Of a DNA stretch of 64,000 nucleotides, positions 50,872 through 62,220 are shown piece by piece. The notes under the pieces were generated by a model. The model did not search any database, had not been told where the DNA came from, and saw nothing but the letters and a program-made list of their open reading frames with translations. A program made the translations under genes and the position numbers. This DNA comes from Fennellomyces sp. T-0311 (lineage: Eukaryota; Mucoromycota; Mucoromycetes; Mucorales; Lichtheimiaceae). Position 1 is the stretch's first letter, and every line of letters begins with the position of its first letter. The stretch is from assembly GCA_025266875.1 (NCBI GenBank), contig JALLLT010000017.1:248001-312000 (forward strand), in the 5' to 3' direction.

Positions 50872-51825
50872 TTTTGATTGAGAAGGCGACGGTATACAAA
50901 GGGGGTCGACCGCTAACCCTTGCAGGGGCGCTTTGTGGAGAGGAAAGTTTACGGCTATGGTGGAGTTTAACCTTCTCCTTCCCTTTTGAAGCACCCCTCT
51001 CTGGTACGTATGAGCGCCGGAAAGAGACAGGAAGATGCATTAAGCCCCGAGATACAAGCTTTTTCTCCTTCCTCGCTCGGCTAAATTATGCATGAGAAAC
51101 GTACGTATTCTTCAAGCCAGATTACTGTTAAAAATAATTCAATAGATGGTGGTATATACATAAGCACGTTATCGGTTCTTTACCAATTATTATCAATTCG
51201 TAGCAATGGGAAGTTATACTTTGGAATGACACCTTTACTGTAAGTGTATAAATCTTGATCAGCGAAGATGATGCACACCGTCACTATTTGTTGCGTCTGT
51301 TAAAAAAGCATGTAGTATGCACTATGCAGGGTGATCATTGCTGCTACTGATTCTTCGCTTGTGTAGGTTCCAGGCCCTATACACGCTGGTTCGAAACTTC
51401 AATTGGGGTATGGAAATTTATCTCGGTCTCAATAGTAGTGTTTCTATCCTATTGGCTTCTCTAACAATAAGTAATGTACGTAATGATTAAATTGACCACT
51501 GATCTTGCCCATAATACGGCCATATGTTTATCGTGATCAGGATTCCATGAAGAGTACCTGCATCACTTTTGCCAGGAGGGCATAAGCTACAACACACCAT
51601 ACTCGTCAATTGTCAGCTCACTGTTATGAGATATGGTGTATCATGCAGTATCGATGCAACAAGATATATTATTATACTATATGTGTGTAGTAAGAAGCAG
51701 ACAATTATGAAGAGTAAATGTACACATTTATTGCACTAAAATGGATCTGTTACGTAGAAATTCTATAGTACAAGAGAATATGACTTAGTGACATCCCAAT
51801 AGAGGAGCGGATATACTATATTATG
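50872..51825. other. Spacer in the small secreted protein array
   Basis: No gene seen. A GGTTCGAAAC sequence near 51388 resembles a tRNA B box, but no A box or cloverleaf accompanies it. Confidence 0.5.
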
Positions 51826-52120
51826 TTATACATACGCAACTTCGCCTTGATTGACATATGTATTCTTATTCTCTGCGTTGACTGCTTTGACACCACCTTG
51901 GACAGCAGCCGGGGCAGACTATGATAGGACTTTTAAACATCTGCCCAAAAGTATAATTAGAGTTTTCGAGGCTTACTACATTGTCACCGTCCGCAGTGGA
52001 CTTTTGTGCATTATTCTGATCTGCAGCTTGTTGCTGGTATATTGAATTATCAATATCCTTGGTCCATGCATTGGCAACAGCAAATGCTGCAAACAGAGCG
52101 ATGATGTAGGCAGCTTTCAT
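51826..52120 (-). CDS. Small secreted protein family, member E (divergent)
   Basis: 78 residues from exons 51977-52120 and 51826-51918, intron 58 nt, phase 0. Signal peptide MKAAYIIALFAAFAVANA, core YQQQAADQNNAQKS, second exon SAPAAVQGGVKAVNAENK ending QGEVAYV. It keeps the layout and the GGV..VNxEN spacing but has diverged motifs, a 93-nt second exon and no Gln-rich end. Codon use is less GC-biased than in A-D, and I see no good copy of the 3'-flank element, so it may be weakly expressed or specialised. Confidence 0.82.
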
Positions 52121-52170
52121 TTTAGGTTACTTCTGAAGTATCGTTCTGCTCTCTACCTGGTATTCTGTTC

Positions 52171-52180
52171 CTTTATAGCT
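52171..52180 (-). promoter_or_regulatory. TATA-like box of member E
   Basis: The minus strand reads AGCTATAAAG, about 52 bp upstream of the start codon. Confidence 0.5.
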
Positions 52181-52698
52181 TACAGAGGGATTGGATTATA
52201 ATCCTAATCCTAATCCTTCTTAGGGGTGTATATCTGCACGAATAGCTCAGCGCTATCATCATTTCGGGAGGCGACTTAAAAGGATATTAGTATATTTTGA
52301 TCAATGCTGCCCCTGGTTCCCAAGTTAAGTGCACCCCCTAACCCAACTCTTATCATAATACAACTGCACATTGATGCGAATGCATTGAATATATATATAT
52401 ACGCTTCCTTTATAATGTAAAGCGCCGAGGTTGCATTTCTTTGTTTACAGCTGCATATAGTCCTGGAGTAGTGACGCCATTACAGTTTGTTAGCCTCAAG
52501 GGGCTAGATACTGTACTAGCTCCTCATGCAGCGTACAAGAGCTTACTGAAAAACAGGAATGTTCTACTCCTTCAGCACACGCAAGCAATCTATGTCTGTA
52601 AGCGCCGGGTTTAGGGAGTAGCCTACCCCCGAGGAGGAAAATGTGGCGGGGTAAAAAAAAAAATGAACGCCACTCCGTGATACACGGAGGTTTTGGCC
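52181..52698. other. Divergent intergenic region
   Basis: Contains about three tandem TAATCC units near 52198-52217 and a short TA run near 52390-52401; otherwise unremarkable. Confidence 0.5.
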
Positions 52699-54736
52699 AT
52701 GGCAACAACACGATTTATTCAACAAACGCGTCGACATGTTGCCACGCAGACCAACGCGTTGCCAACTGCCTCCATTCCAAAGTTGAACCGGGAAGTAACG
52801 CGCCTCGGATTTGGAGCATACCGTGTGTCTCATGGCAACAAAACGCACGCGCAAGCCCTTCAACAAGCACTCCGAGGGGGAATCAACATTATCGATACTG
52901 CTGCTAATTTTCAAAATGGTAAAGGCACAATAAGGAGCGTTATTGTCATTATTAGAAAACTTAGTTATGGAATATTAAGGATCGTCTGAGACCTTGATTG
53001 GCGATACTATGCAGGCAATGGTGTCGTCGGGTGAAATCGATCGAAACGCAAGTAATAAAGGCTGTTATAAGTGCGTTGAAAGAAAATGCTAATGGCAAGT
53101 TTATTTAGTGTTTGACTGTAGTATCAAAAGCAGGTTATTTGTCATCTGCAGACGTTGAAGGGTTCGATGCGTCCAAAGACTACGTACAAATCAACGAAAA
53201 GAGCTTTCATGCCGTATCACCAAAGATCATTGAGAGTCAGTTAGCGAAATCGCTGGAGAGGCTCAAGACGGATAGGCTGGATATGTTCCTTATCAATGGC
53301 CCGGAGCGGATGTTGATGACCAAGAGCAGAGTAATTATCTTAAGATTCTTCAAGAAACTCTCCATCTCATGCGCTGCTCTTCTTAGCCTTATTCCCCTGC
53401 ACAATTGTATAAGGATTTGGGTGAGACCTTTCGATATCTCGATGCGCAAGTGGCAAACGGTAATATAGGCGAGATAACGATACATGGTGGAATTAAGCGT
53501 GCCTATAGGTACCATTGGCGGATATGGTGTATGCTCAAATACTATGGCTTTGCCGTCAGCCGTGGATCACGTTTCCTTGACTCAAGTTTTGGATGCATGC
53601 TCAAAGCCAGATAACTTTGTTGCTGTTGAAGCACCCTTCAACATCTTCGAGCGGGAAGTAGTTATGGCTGACCAAGGCAAGACCGTGAGTGACATTGCAC
53701 AGGTAACGAAAATGAATTGGGTAATAAGTATGCTGGAAAGGGCGCTTCTGACTAGTTAATAGGAGAATGGCGTTTTCCTAATGACAAATCGCCCTTTGAA
53801 CGCTATTGCAAATGGTCAAATTCGAGTATTGGTGAATCATGCCCTCGGTGGTGGTGATACAGAAGGATCCCGTGCGAGTATGTCTCCTCACTGTCATGCA
53901 CAAGCATATATGTTGACGTTTCCTGTGCTATGTTTCTAGGTGAACGTGAGCTGATGGAAAAAATGTCCAAGTCATTCGAACAAGTTTCCAAATTAGAGTC
54001 GGAGATGATGTCTGAACGTAAGGTCTGGAAACTGTCCCATATGCAATCATCGCTAAAAATAGCATTAGTGCCTGTAGAAGAAGAGAGTTTGACAGCGAAA
54101 TTTGTATGGGGACAGGTAAAAAGGCTCAAAAGAAACTATGCAAGGGATCGCGTGAGGAGTTATTCATAAACAAAAAATAGGTACTATCCGAGAACTTGTC
54201 GCGACTGTCCCAGAATCACTTCGCAGCACGCCATTACCTCGCGCAACAAGTATTACCAGCCGTAGAAAAGGATATTGGCGTTTTAGCGAATTATGCAGCA
54301 CAATTTGAAGGAGATCGTGCCATTTTATTTGATGAGTGGATTGACGAATACCGAGAAGTGAGCAGAAATGAAATCCAAGTTTCAATCGCGACTGACTTGC
54401 ATGATTGCTTTTTGTATGCAGAACGTGCGCGCATTAGCTGACGATATCGTAGGGTATGCATATATTGATACGCTTCGTAAAAATAGCGAGCTGGACCGCA
54501 TCTTGAATGCACTTAGCCCTATTTTGAGCAAGCAACGCGAGGAGGACATGCATTCGCCGTTGTCAGTCAAGGCACTTCGATTCTTGCTGGGTCACGAGCA
54601 GGTGGGCACGGTGTTCACGGGAATGCGTGATCCAGTGTATGTCAAGGATGCCTTGAAGGCTGGCCAGGAGAGTGTGGACAACCCACTCGGCGCTCGGAAT
54701 ATTCACGAGATCTGGCAATGTCCTATTTTTGTATAA
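52699..54736 (+). CDS. Aldo/keto reductase-like protein with extended C-terminal half
   Basis: About nine exons. The N-terminus MATTRFIQQTRRHVATQT looks like a mitochondrial presequence. The AKR barrel starts LNREVTRLGFGAYRVS, with IIDTAANFQNG, VSKAGYL and LDMFLINGPERM. Asp and Lys of the catalytic tetrad are present, but the Tyr position is Phe (AANF) and the His position is Asn (LINGP). Later parts include VAVEAPFNIFERE, MTNRPLNAI and LLGHEQVGTVFTGMRDPVYV, the usual barrel end. Helical sequence (ERELMEKMSKSFEQVSKLES) is inserted before the end. Activity as a reductase is doubtful. Confidence 0.75.
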
Positions 54737-54844
54737 AACTTTTTTATTTCTTTTTACATCTGTTTAACGGGCGGTATCTTTTGTGAAGAAAAAAAAAGGT
54801 GGGTAACATGGAGACGCATAATACAGTAGTACATTGGGAATGAT

Positions 54845-56020
54845 CTATAAAGATGAAGGTCGGTGTCGTTTATTGTGGAGGTCGTCTGGGTGGTCGTCGT
54901 CGCTGTCGGGGCGATCACGCTTTGCATCGACTATGAGTGAGCGAAGGACCTTGTTCTGGATAAACATCGGATCAATTTTAAATTCTAAAGCCAGGGGGGG
55001 TAGATGAAATAACATTACCTCGACGCGCAAGTCGTGTACTTCAGAAGCCAAAGCGTTCTTTTTTTCACACTCGGCGCGTAATCTTGCAATCTCTGCCTTG
55101 AGTGAGCTATTTTCTTGTTCGAGCCGTTCCCAGGGACTTGGCAGACGAGGGTACGGTGATTTTGAATCTGCTGATGCAGAGAACGGGTGGATGGGGACGA
55201 GGTCAGGAGATTCGGAAACAGGCAGGGTGGACAGGACATTGGGTGAGGGCAAGAGGTTTTCAGGGGGTGGCGGCTGGGGAGGGTGTGGATAAACTTGGCC
55301 CGGCAGTGGCTGTGAGGCTGGATGGGGAATATGTAATTGCGGTATGGGGCGTCGTGGTGGCGTTGTCCGCTGCGTGTTCAAGCTAATGTCGTGATTGACT
55401 TTTTTGGAATTGACGTTCGTACATGCCGACCCGCCCTCGGCACGTTGATGTCGATTCAAGGCATCGAGCCGGGCGAAAGATCGAGAACATGACTGGCAGA
55501 CGTACGGGCGTTCACCAGTATGTAGCTTTTTGTGGCGCTTCAAATCATGTTGGCGACGAAAATGATGATTGCATATTTCACACTAAAAATTGTGTGAGAA
55601 AAAAATATTGGCTCTTGGAAAGAAACCAAAAAAAAAGTGTGCCGAGTTTACCTGGAACGGTCGTTCGGGTGAATGTGTTGCAAGATGCGACTTTAGGTTG
55701 TGTGGGCGGGTGAAGGTTTGGTCACATTCGCGACACGTAAAGTTCTTGTCTGTATTCGTTGTTGCGTTGGTGTTACTCAGCCGCTTATTAGCAGTATCGC
55801 TGTGTGCACCTGAAACTGCGAAAATGACGCTGCTTTCCCTTCCTTCTGATAAAGGTAATGGAAATCCATTGGCGGGCGTTACTGGTGTTGGTAAGAAATC
55901 TTGGTCGTCATGTTGGGTGTTTAGCAGTGCCGGTATCGAGGCATCGTGCTTATTATCATCTTTGTGATGCATCATCTTCGGGTGCATTGGAGGACTGTCC
56001 AGAGGGCTCGTTGTCATCAT
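54845..56020 (-). CDS. C2H2 zinc-finger transcription factor (Crz1-like fingers) with coiled coil
   Basis: Three exons; introns near 55590-55652 and 54956-55018. Two C2H2 fingers (CRECDQTFTRPHNLKSHLATH and CEICNHHFRRQHDLKRHKKLH in essence) and a third C2HC-like finger (CQSCSRSFARLDALNRHQ) resemble the calcineurin-responsive Crz1 group in order and spacing. A Pro-rich linker and a leucine-zipper-like coiled coil (LEQENSSLKAEIARLRAE) follow, then an acidic/basic tail. The first ATG in frame is 56020; an upstream exon is possible. No PxIxIT-like docking site was identified, so calcineurin control is not shown. Confidence 0.82.
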
Positions 56021-59000
56021 CGGGGGACTTGTTTTCAACGCACCAAACGGCTACGAGTAGAATCGGGATGTGATGGTGAGTAGAGGAAGAAAGAGGGGAG
56101 GGCGTACAACACGCGGAAAAGATGTTTTTTGGTGGGATGTAAAGGAACTTATTTCAGGACCCGCTTTTCAACAACTCAGGTGCCTTCTGTTGCACCTTCA
56201 TTCTTTTCTTCTCGTTCGTCTCGCGCGGAGCCTCTAGCTTTTTCTTTTTTCGCTTTCAACCAGAATAAAATGCAGGGCTCTAGGATCTACACGCATCTCT
56301 AAAAAATTATTTAGCTATATCGAAAATGCCCCCCTTGTTTTATGGCTTCGGATAGCAATCATGCTACTGTATTTGGGTTGGGTAACCCTGAGGCATTTGT
56401 GGCTTTTCAATCGGCGGCGCCACAGTTCGTAGCTACGTTCCAATCAATGAATATCGTGTAACGTAGGACAACTTTCATCAGATGACTGCACTTCATTACT
56501 GGCTCCTCTTTTTTTTTTTACTTTACGGGCAGGTAACCAATACTTTTCCTTGTATGTATATGGGAGTTGCATGGTTACCCTGAACAAAACACATGCATCT
56601 AGTGGCTGAGTGCTCAGGGCCAAACGGATCTGTGGGGCTCTGACGCCGCCGCTCCGGGCCGAGACCAGCGCTTCTCAGCCTTTGTCAAAAAGTGTCTTTA
56701 ACGACCCCTACAAAGTTGTTTGCAGGGCGTATCTATAAGATTTATCCGCTCCACATCGCATTAATAGATCCCTTAATTTAATATAGGTCAATACAGGCCA
56801 TCCGGGTGGCTAAAAGCGTTACTCACTATATTAAGTTTATCGCAATTATCAGGCCTCCACCATATTACTTAACTGTGTCAGCGTCAAGTGTCCTGCGAAA
56901 CAAGCTGGCCGCGGCTCAGCAGATTCTTTTTATTGGTGGAATCGGTAGGCATACAGTGTGTATTCACCCATCGCTGGAAGATGATCTTATCATAACTGAT
57001 GAAAACTATGCTTATGCACGGAAAATAGGCATTTGACCAGGATGCTGACCGAAAGTGTTTCTCTCCAAGGGATACTCTCTCATTATGCATACTACTAAAA
57101 GTACGAGCAGGCAAAATAAACTAATATTTGGCTATACTTGCACAGCGAAAACGAGAGAAAAGAAAAGGTTGGATAGCTATCCCCAGGGATATTTGCAGAC
57201 GACAGAAATGAAATAAGCGTATCCCACCCTGCGTTCACTACTCGCTAGTCGCTGCTATCTGTGGTGTTGTAATCATGTTGGTCTCATTGGAAAAGCGTTA
57301 CTATGCAAGATGCGCTGTACATACGTAACACAGAAGACAGGCAATCAGTATACTTGCGTTTTCTTTAACAGGCAGCGACGCCTTTGAGCGTGTCATAAAT
57401 TCGTCAAAAACAAGTAAAAAAAAAAAAGTATGGCGCTGATGCGAAAAGAAGCGCCCCCCGCCAATGCACGAACGTGAGCTTCCACATGGTATGCATCAAG
57501 TGACGATCGAGCTTGTGTTTTTGTGGTACAGAGTTTCAAGCAAGCCACACACAACTGGCAACACCGACTTGAAAAAGTTTGCCCATATTGAGTACACTTT
57601 ATGCATCGGAAACAAACGAATACTTTAGAAGATTCACCGAAAATTCAGTGCTATTAGTCAATATGCTGAGAAAACAAATTACTGCGCATTACTTTTGTAA
57701 ACAAGGATCCCGCCACAGTGCCGCCCCGCGCCGCAGTGCATGAACCACCTTGGCAACGCTGCACGTAACACAAAAAAAAACTTTGGGTCCGCTTAAAATG
57801 CGCCATATTTCCCCTCCATTTGTCAAAGACGTCATCGAACTCAGATTTCGATAATGGTAGAAATTGGAGGTTGAAACGCAAGTAAATTTTTTTATGCTTA
57901 TCATTAATTGATCAACATCCCGCACCAGCACCGATTATCAAGCGTAGCACTGTGTCAGTCCCCCCGTATATTACTACCATATATTAGCTCGGGACAGGAA
58001 GGGTCCACCTGTACACGAATATCCCCTGTTGAACCCAGGAAAGGTTATACCAAACTAGCACGGTTACCCTGCAAAAAATTGATTTCTCATAATCTAAAAA
58101 TGATACGATTATTTAATAGTGGCATCATTAGGTGCTTCATGCCCTATCATGTTGACCATGGTAACCAGGGACATTCCTATTTTAGGCACCATGCCGTAAT
58201 TTCACCTGATCCTTGGGCCCATGCTCCAAGAATATCGCTGGACACTCAAAAGTTTCTTATTTAATCCTTCAAAAATATTCTTTTGAGTAAAGATTGGCGA
58301 TATAAAACAGGCACGTACGTAGATCGCAAATGTGGCTAGCGTCAGAAAAACAAGCGGACCTTTGGATACAATTGGTAGCACCAATGACAACAACAAAGGA
58401 AATGTACGCTAAATCAAAAGGAATGGTTATACTTTGCCTAGGCATATGTAATGCTATTCTTTTGCTTTATAACACATGAATGTGATAGTTTTTCCTACCA
58501 GTCGGAACTCTCTTTTATGGTGTGCCACGAAATACCTTTGCTGGAAGGCTATCAGTGGTTACCGTTTTACACTTGTGTATTTTATACCATAGTAATCATG
58601 TCAATTTAACCCTACGGCCGAAAGAGCATATAGTAGGCATTAATTATCGTAACAAACAGAAGGATGCTGATCTTATTTTTTAAGCTTCTTGCGGAATATA
58701 TATGGTTTTCCACTGCCTTGTCCAATATCCATTGTGTGCCATGGGAATACCTTGAAGACTGATGTTACACAGTACTACGTGGTTGATCTGATGCTAACGA
58801 ATCTATAACCCTTTCCGTGCGACAGCACTAAGCTTAATGTGCTTTAGAAACAAGGACATAAATGTATGGCATCTTTTTAAAACAAATCCAAAATAGGGAC
58901 ATTCCGAGATCAATTCTTCTTCATCACTCATGGTTAAGTTTCTATATATAACTTTAGGATTCTCGTATGATTATGCTGCAAATACGTACTATCAATGCTT

Positions 59001-60221
59001 GGCGTGGTTTTCAAATCGTACCTTCCCTATTTGGCTTTATGAGAAACCATGCGAGTGCTATGCCATTAAATACGTATAGCGAAACTTTACAACGAATTCT
59101 TTTAATAACATTGTTGTCTATCGTTCCCTGGAAGTGTCCTTTTGCAGGAGTTCTATCATAGAGCATGTCATTAATCACATATGTAATATTTATTCCAGGT
59201 TGTCAATTCATCAGAGCGAAAAGGCGATGGTCTTCCGCGGTATGCTATATGATAATCGTGATAAAACGAGTGCCACAAAAATGGCGTCCGTGGATATACG
59301 CCGTCTATCATCAGCCCTGGTGGGAATAGCACAGTTTCTACCCTACCCCAGCCGTGATTCCTATGGTAGAGAGATCTGATTCCCAGTCAACCGAGTCATG
59401 GGAAGGTATTGAATGTGCGACCGGAAGGCTTGAGCGCACTCGTTTTGTATGACATACAGAATAATCAGCATGCTTTATACTTGTTTTGGTCCAACAGAGG
59501 AGTTTTAGAGAACAAGTACATGGAAATATAAGGATTGTCCATTATAGCACTTTTTCGACTGCTAGTAACGTTGATCCGAACCCATTCATTGTAATAACCA
59601 TGTTATTATGTATTGCATTCGTCGATACTTTTTATTATTATTACAGGCTCCTTTGTTAGTTCGTTATAATAGCAAAAATGGCACTTGGTCCATGCATTGT
59701 TAGCAGTCCGTATACGTATATACTTCCCAAATCCCCTACTCATATTTTCTAAGTATTGCTTCCGAAGCTGCAGCTACGTACCCAGAAACCCCACGTTTGA
59801 GTTAAGTATCGTCTTTACTGATTATAATAAAGGAGAACTATTCAATTCCTGCATACGAACTTTGTGCTTTGGTTTCTTTGTATCTGCAATGAAAGACACC
59901 AGATGTTGCTATATCATGAGCAAAATATATCCAAATTGAGTAATTGCCAAGGGCTACATCGAAGGAGCTCTCGGTATATGTCCCATCAAAACAGAGGGAG
60001 GCCCTACGATTGATGTATAATATGGAGACCTTACGTTAAATACTTCTTGGACTGTAGTGCTGGATGCAAATGAATGGAAGAGAGGGCAGCATCGCGTGAA
60101 TGATCCAGCTATCGGACCTCGCCGACCTGTACGACGTAATTGGTCGCAGTGATGAATAAGAGATCGGCTTTTCCACCTGCAGACCCCGTGCTCTTCGTCT
60201 ATTATATACAGCTACCAACCC
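56021..60221. other. Large intergenic region, no gene resolved
   Basis: About 4.2 kb. The longest frames (57908-58264 plus, 118 codons; 56806-57036 plus) lack splice or family support. GGTTACCCTG-like words recur near 56381, 56573 and 58063 without a clear inverted-repeat structure. It may hold decayed mobile DNA. Confidence 0.4.
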
Positions 60222-61693
60222 ATGGCTTCGGCTGGCACTACAAATGAGTTTGCCGCACCCGGCACGTATTCTGTGCGACTAGGGGATTCATTCACTTCGC
60301 AAGGATCAAAAGATGCATCCAGTTACTACTCATTTAAATGTAAGGCTTGGGGAAGTGATGCCTGAAACGTGGAAAACGCTCAATCGTTACATGCAGTCAA
60401 TGGAAGACTGGATCCCACCATGGACTCGAGAAAAGCGACATTGCAGAAACTAGACGATGATTCGTATGCGGCTGATTGGGGACCGATCGAGGTAAAGTGG
60501 GCAGCGAAGGACAAAAGCGTGTGGTATGACTAAGCGTATAGGCAGGGCGGTACAGACAAGACGGAACTGAATTATGATGCAACACCAAGTAAGGTGCAGG
60601 AAATGGACTGTATCCTGCTCTTCGACGAGGCAACACAGGTTTGATGACAGAGGACAAGCCATGTGGTACGTGGATCTAACACGCCATACCAGACGTTCAC
60701 TTTGCAACGACCTACGCTCAAGTTTACGGTGCGCAAATCGCGAGGGTCACGGAAACGAAAGATGGTCGAGCCTGAGCTTCCCCAGCCCAAGGCGGCGAAA
60801 ACCAAACCGGCACCTGCCAAGCGACCAGCCAAACGACCAACACCAACGTCAGCTCAAGTGGTCGAGGAGCGGAGATCCAGCGTGGATGACTTTGCTAAGG
60901 ACATTGAGAATAACATATTGGAGCTACTGGACGATGATGACGACGACGATGACGACGACGACGAAGCCCAATCGGTGACAACAGCACCATCCATACCGGT
61001 GCCCTCCTCTGACACTGACACATTCGAGGAGGTCGTGCATCCGCATAAACGGCCATCCACCGACTCACCGGTAGCCATGAATAGAAAAGGGAAATACAAA
61101 ATGGCATCCCAGCCAATCCGTCGCCTGGATGACTCACCACAACCACCTCCATCCACCATGTCGCCTGTGCAGCGGCCGCAATATGCAGGCAAGTCCATCT
61201 CCCCTGCTGTCATAGCAGCAAATCGAGCCAAGAAAGCTTCGGTCGAATCATCGTCCGAATCATCGAGCGGGTCGTCTTCGAGTGGAGAGAGCGGCAGCAG
61301 CAGTAGCGGAGAGAGCGGCAGCAGTAGCTCTGGGTCCGAGGAAGAAAGCTCAGGCTCAGACAGCGATGACAGCAGCGACGATGACATGGAAGACCTTGCG
61401 GCAAATATCACACGGAGCCTTTCGGCCGATACCCAGTCCGTGCCGCCATCCCCAGCACGTCCACTCAACACCCCGCTTGTTCCCGAAAGTTCACCATACA
61501 ACTCGTCCCCGGCAACCAGGGAGACCCCCAATAAGGGTGCCCCAAGGTCTCTTCGACAGTTTCTTAGTGAGTGAGAAAACTGGATGGTGCAACGTACCAC
61601 TAACTCGATTCATTGAAAATTGTAGCTGAGGATGGTGATGACGATCAGGAAGAAGAAGGCTCTACGACAGATGACGATGATGATGATGAGTAA
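60222..61693 (+). CDS. EAF-family RNA polymerase II elongation factor
   Basis: ELL-associated factor homologue, which in animals and fission yeast stimulates elongation with ELL. Exons 60222-60339, 60397-60491, then from 60546, then from about 60690, and a last exon ending at 61693. Splicing joins GTYSVRLGDSFTSQGSKDAS, FKFNGRLDPTMDSRK, ATPSKVQEMDCILLFDEATQ and TFTLQRPTLKFTVRKSR, the EAF N-terminal domain. The rest is acidic (a run of 11 Asp), basic and Ser-rich, typical of EAF activation regions, ending in a second acidic run. No ELL gene lies in the window. Confidence 0.85.
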
Positions 61694-62164
61694 CCGTATC
61701 TAGATAGGGGAATGGAGGCCCCTTTTGTTTTCTCACACCAGTAGAAGTCCTTTAAACGTAACGCATGACCCTTCCTTACACATACCGATCACCGGAAACT
61801 ACTTGTCTTTACCTGATTATATAATCGATACCTGTACAACATCTCACTTTTGTGGTAAAAGGATGCGATTATATAACGTAAATGTGTGGAACATGATTTC
61901 CGTGATAGCCCCCCACCCGTTCGATACGCCACTAACCACTGTATATATCATATTAAAACTGTTACTGCATCTGTTAGGGAGTATGCAGCATCCCTGTCCA
62001 GACTAAGATCCAGCACCTGCATACAGGTAACCCAAATACCTGCTTTCATGGCATTTAGCGTGCCCTTCATCTGCCTATAGTTTAGTGTGAAATAAAAGTT
62101 CCCGCCGTCGAAATCTTCCGATACTGACTACACTGGCGCTCACACGAATATATGAGGCGTTCGC
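61694..62164. other. Intergenic, no gene resolved
   Basis: Short frames only between EAF and the alpha-galactosidase promoter. Confidence 0.5.
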
Positions 62165-62176
62165 CGCTATATAAAC
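62165..62176 (+). promoter_or_regulatory. Alpha-galactosidase TATA box
   Basis: TATATAAAC-type sequence about 50 bp upstream of the start codon at 62221. Confidence 0.55.
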
Positions 62177-62220
62177 GAGGGTTATGTAAAGCATTAGTAA
62201 TTCAAAATTCTCTCTCAGCA

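Noticed and set aside
51383..51400. Possible tRNA B box (GGTTCGAAAC)
   Set aside because: No A box at the right distance and no cloverleaf pairing; no tRNA recognised anywhere in the window.
52198..52217. Telomere-like TAATCC units
   Set aside because: Only about three units inside an ordinary gene-rich stretch; not a telomere.
56806..58264. Small open frames in the 4.2-kb intergenic region
   Set aside because: No splice partners, motifs or codon bias; likely chance or relics.
60854..61600. Minus-strand frame of 248 codons with Ser runs
   Set aside because: Mirror image of the Asp/Ser-rich EAF coding sequence.
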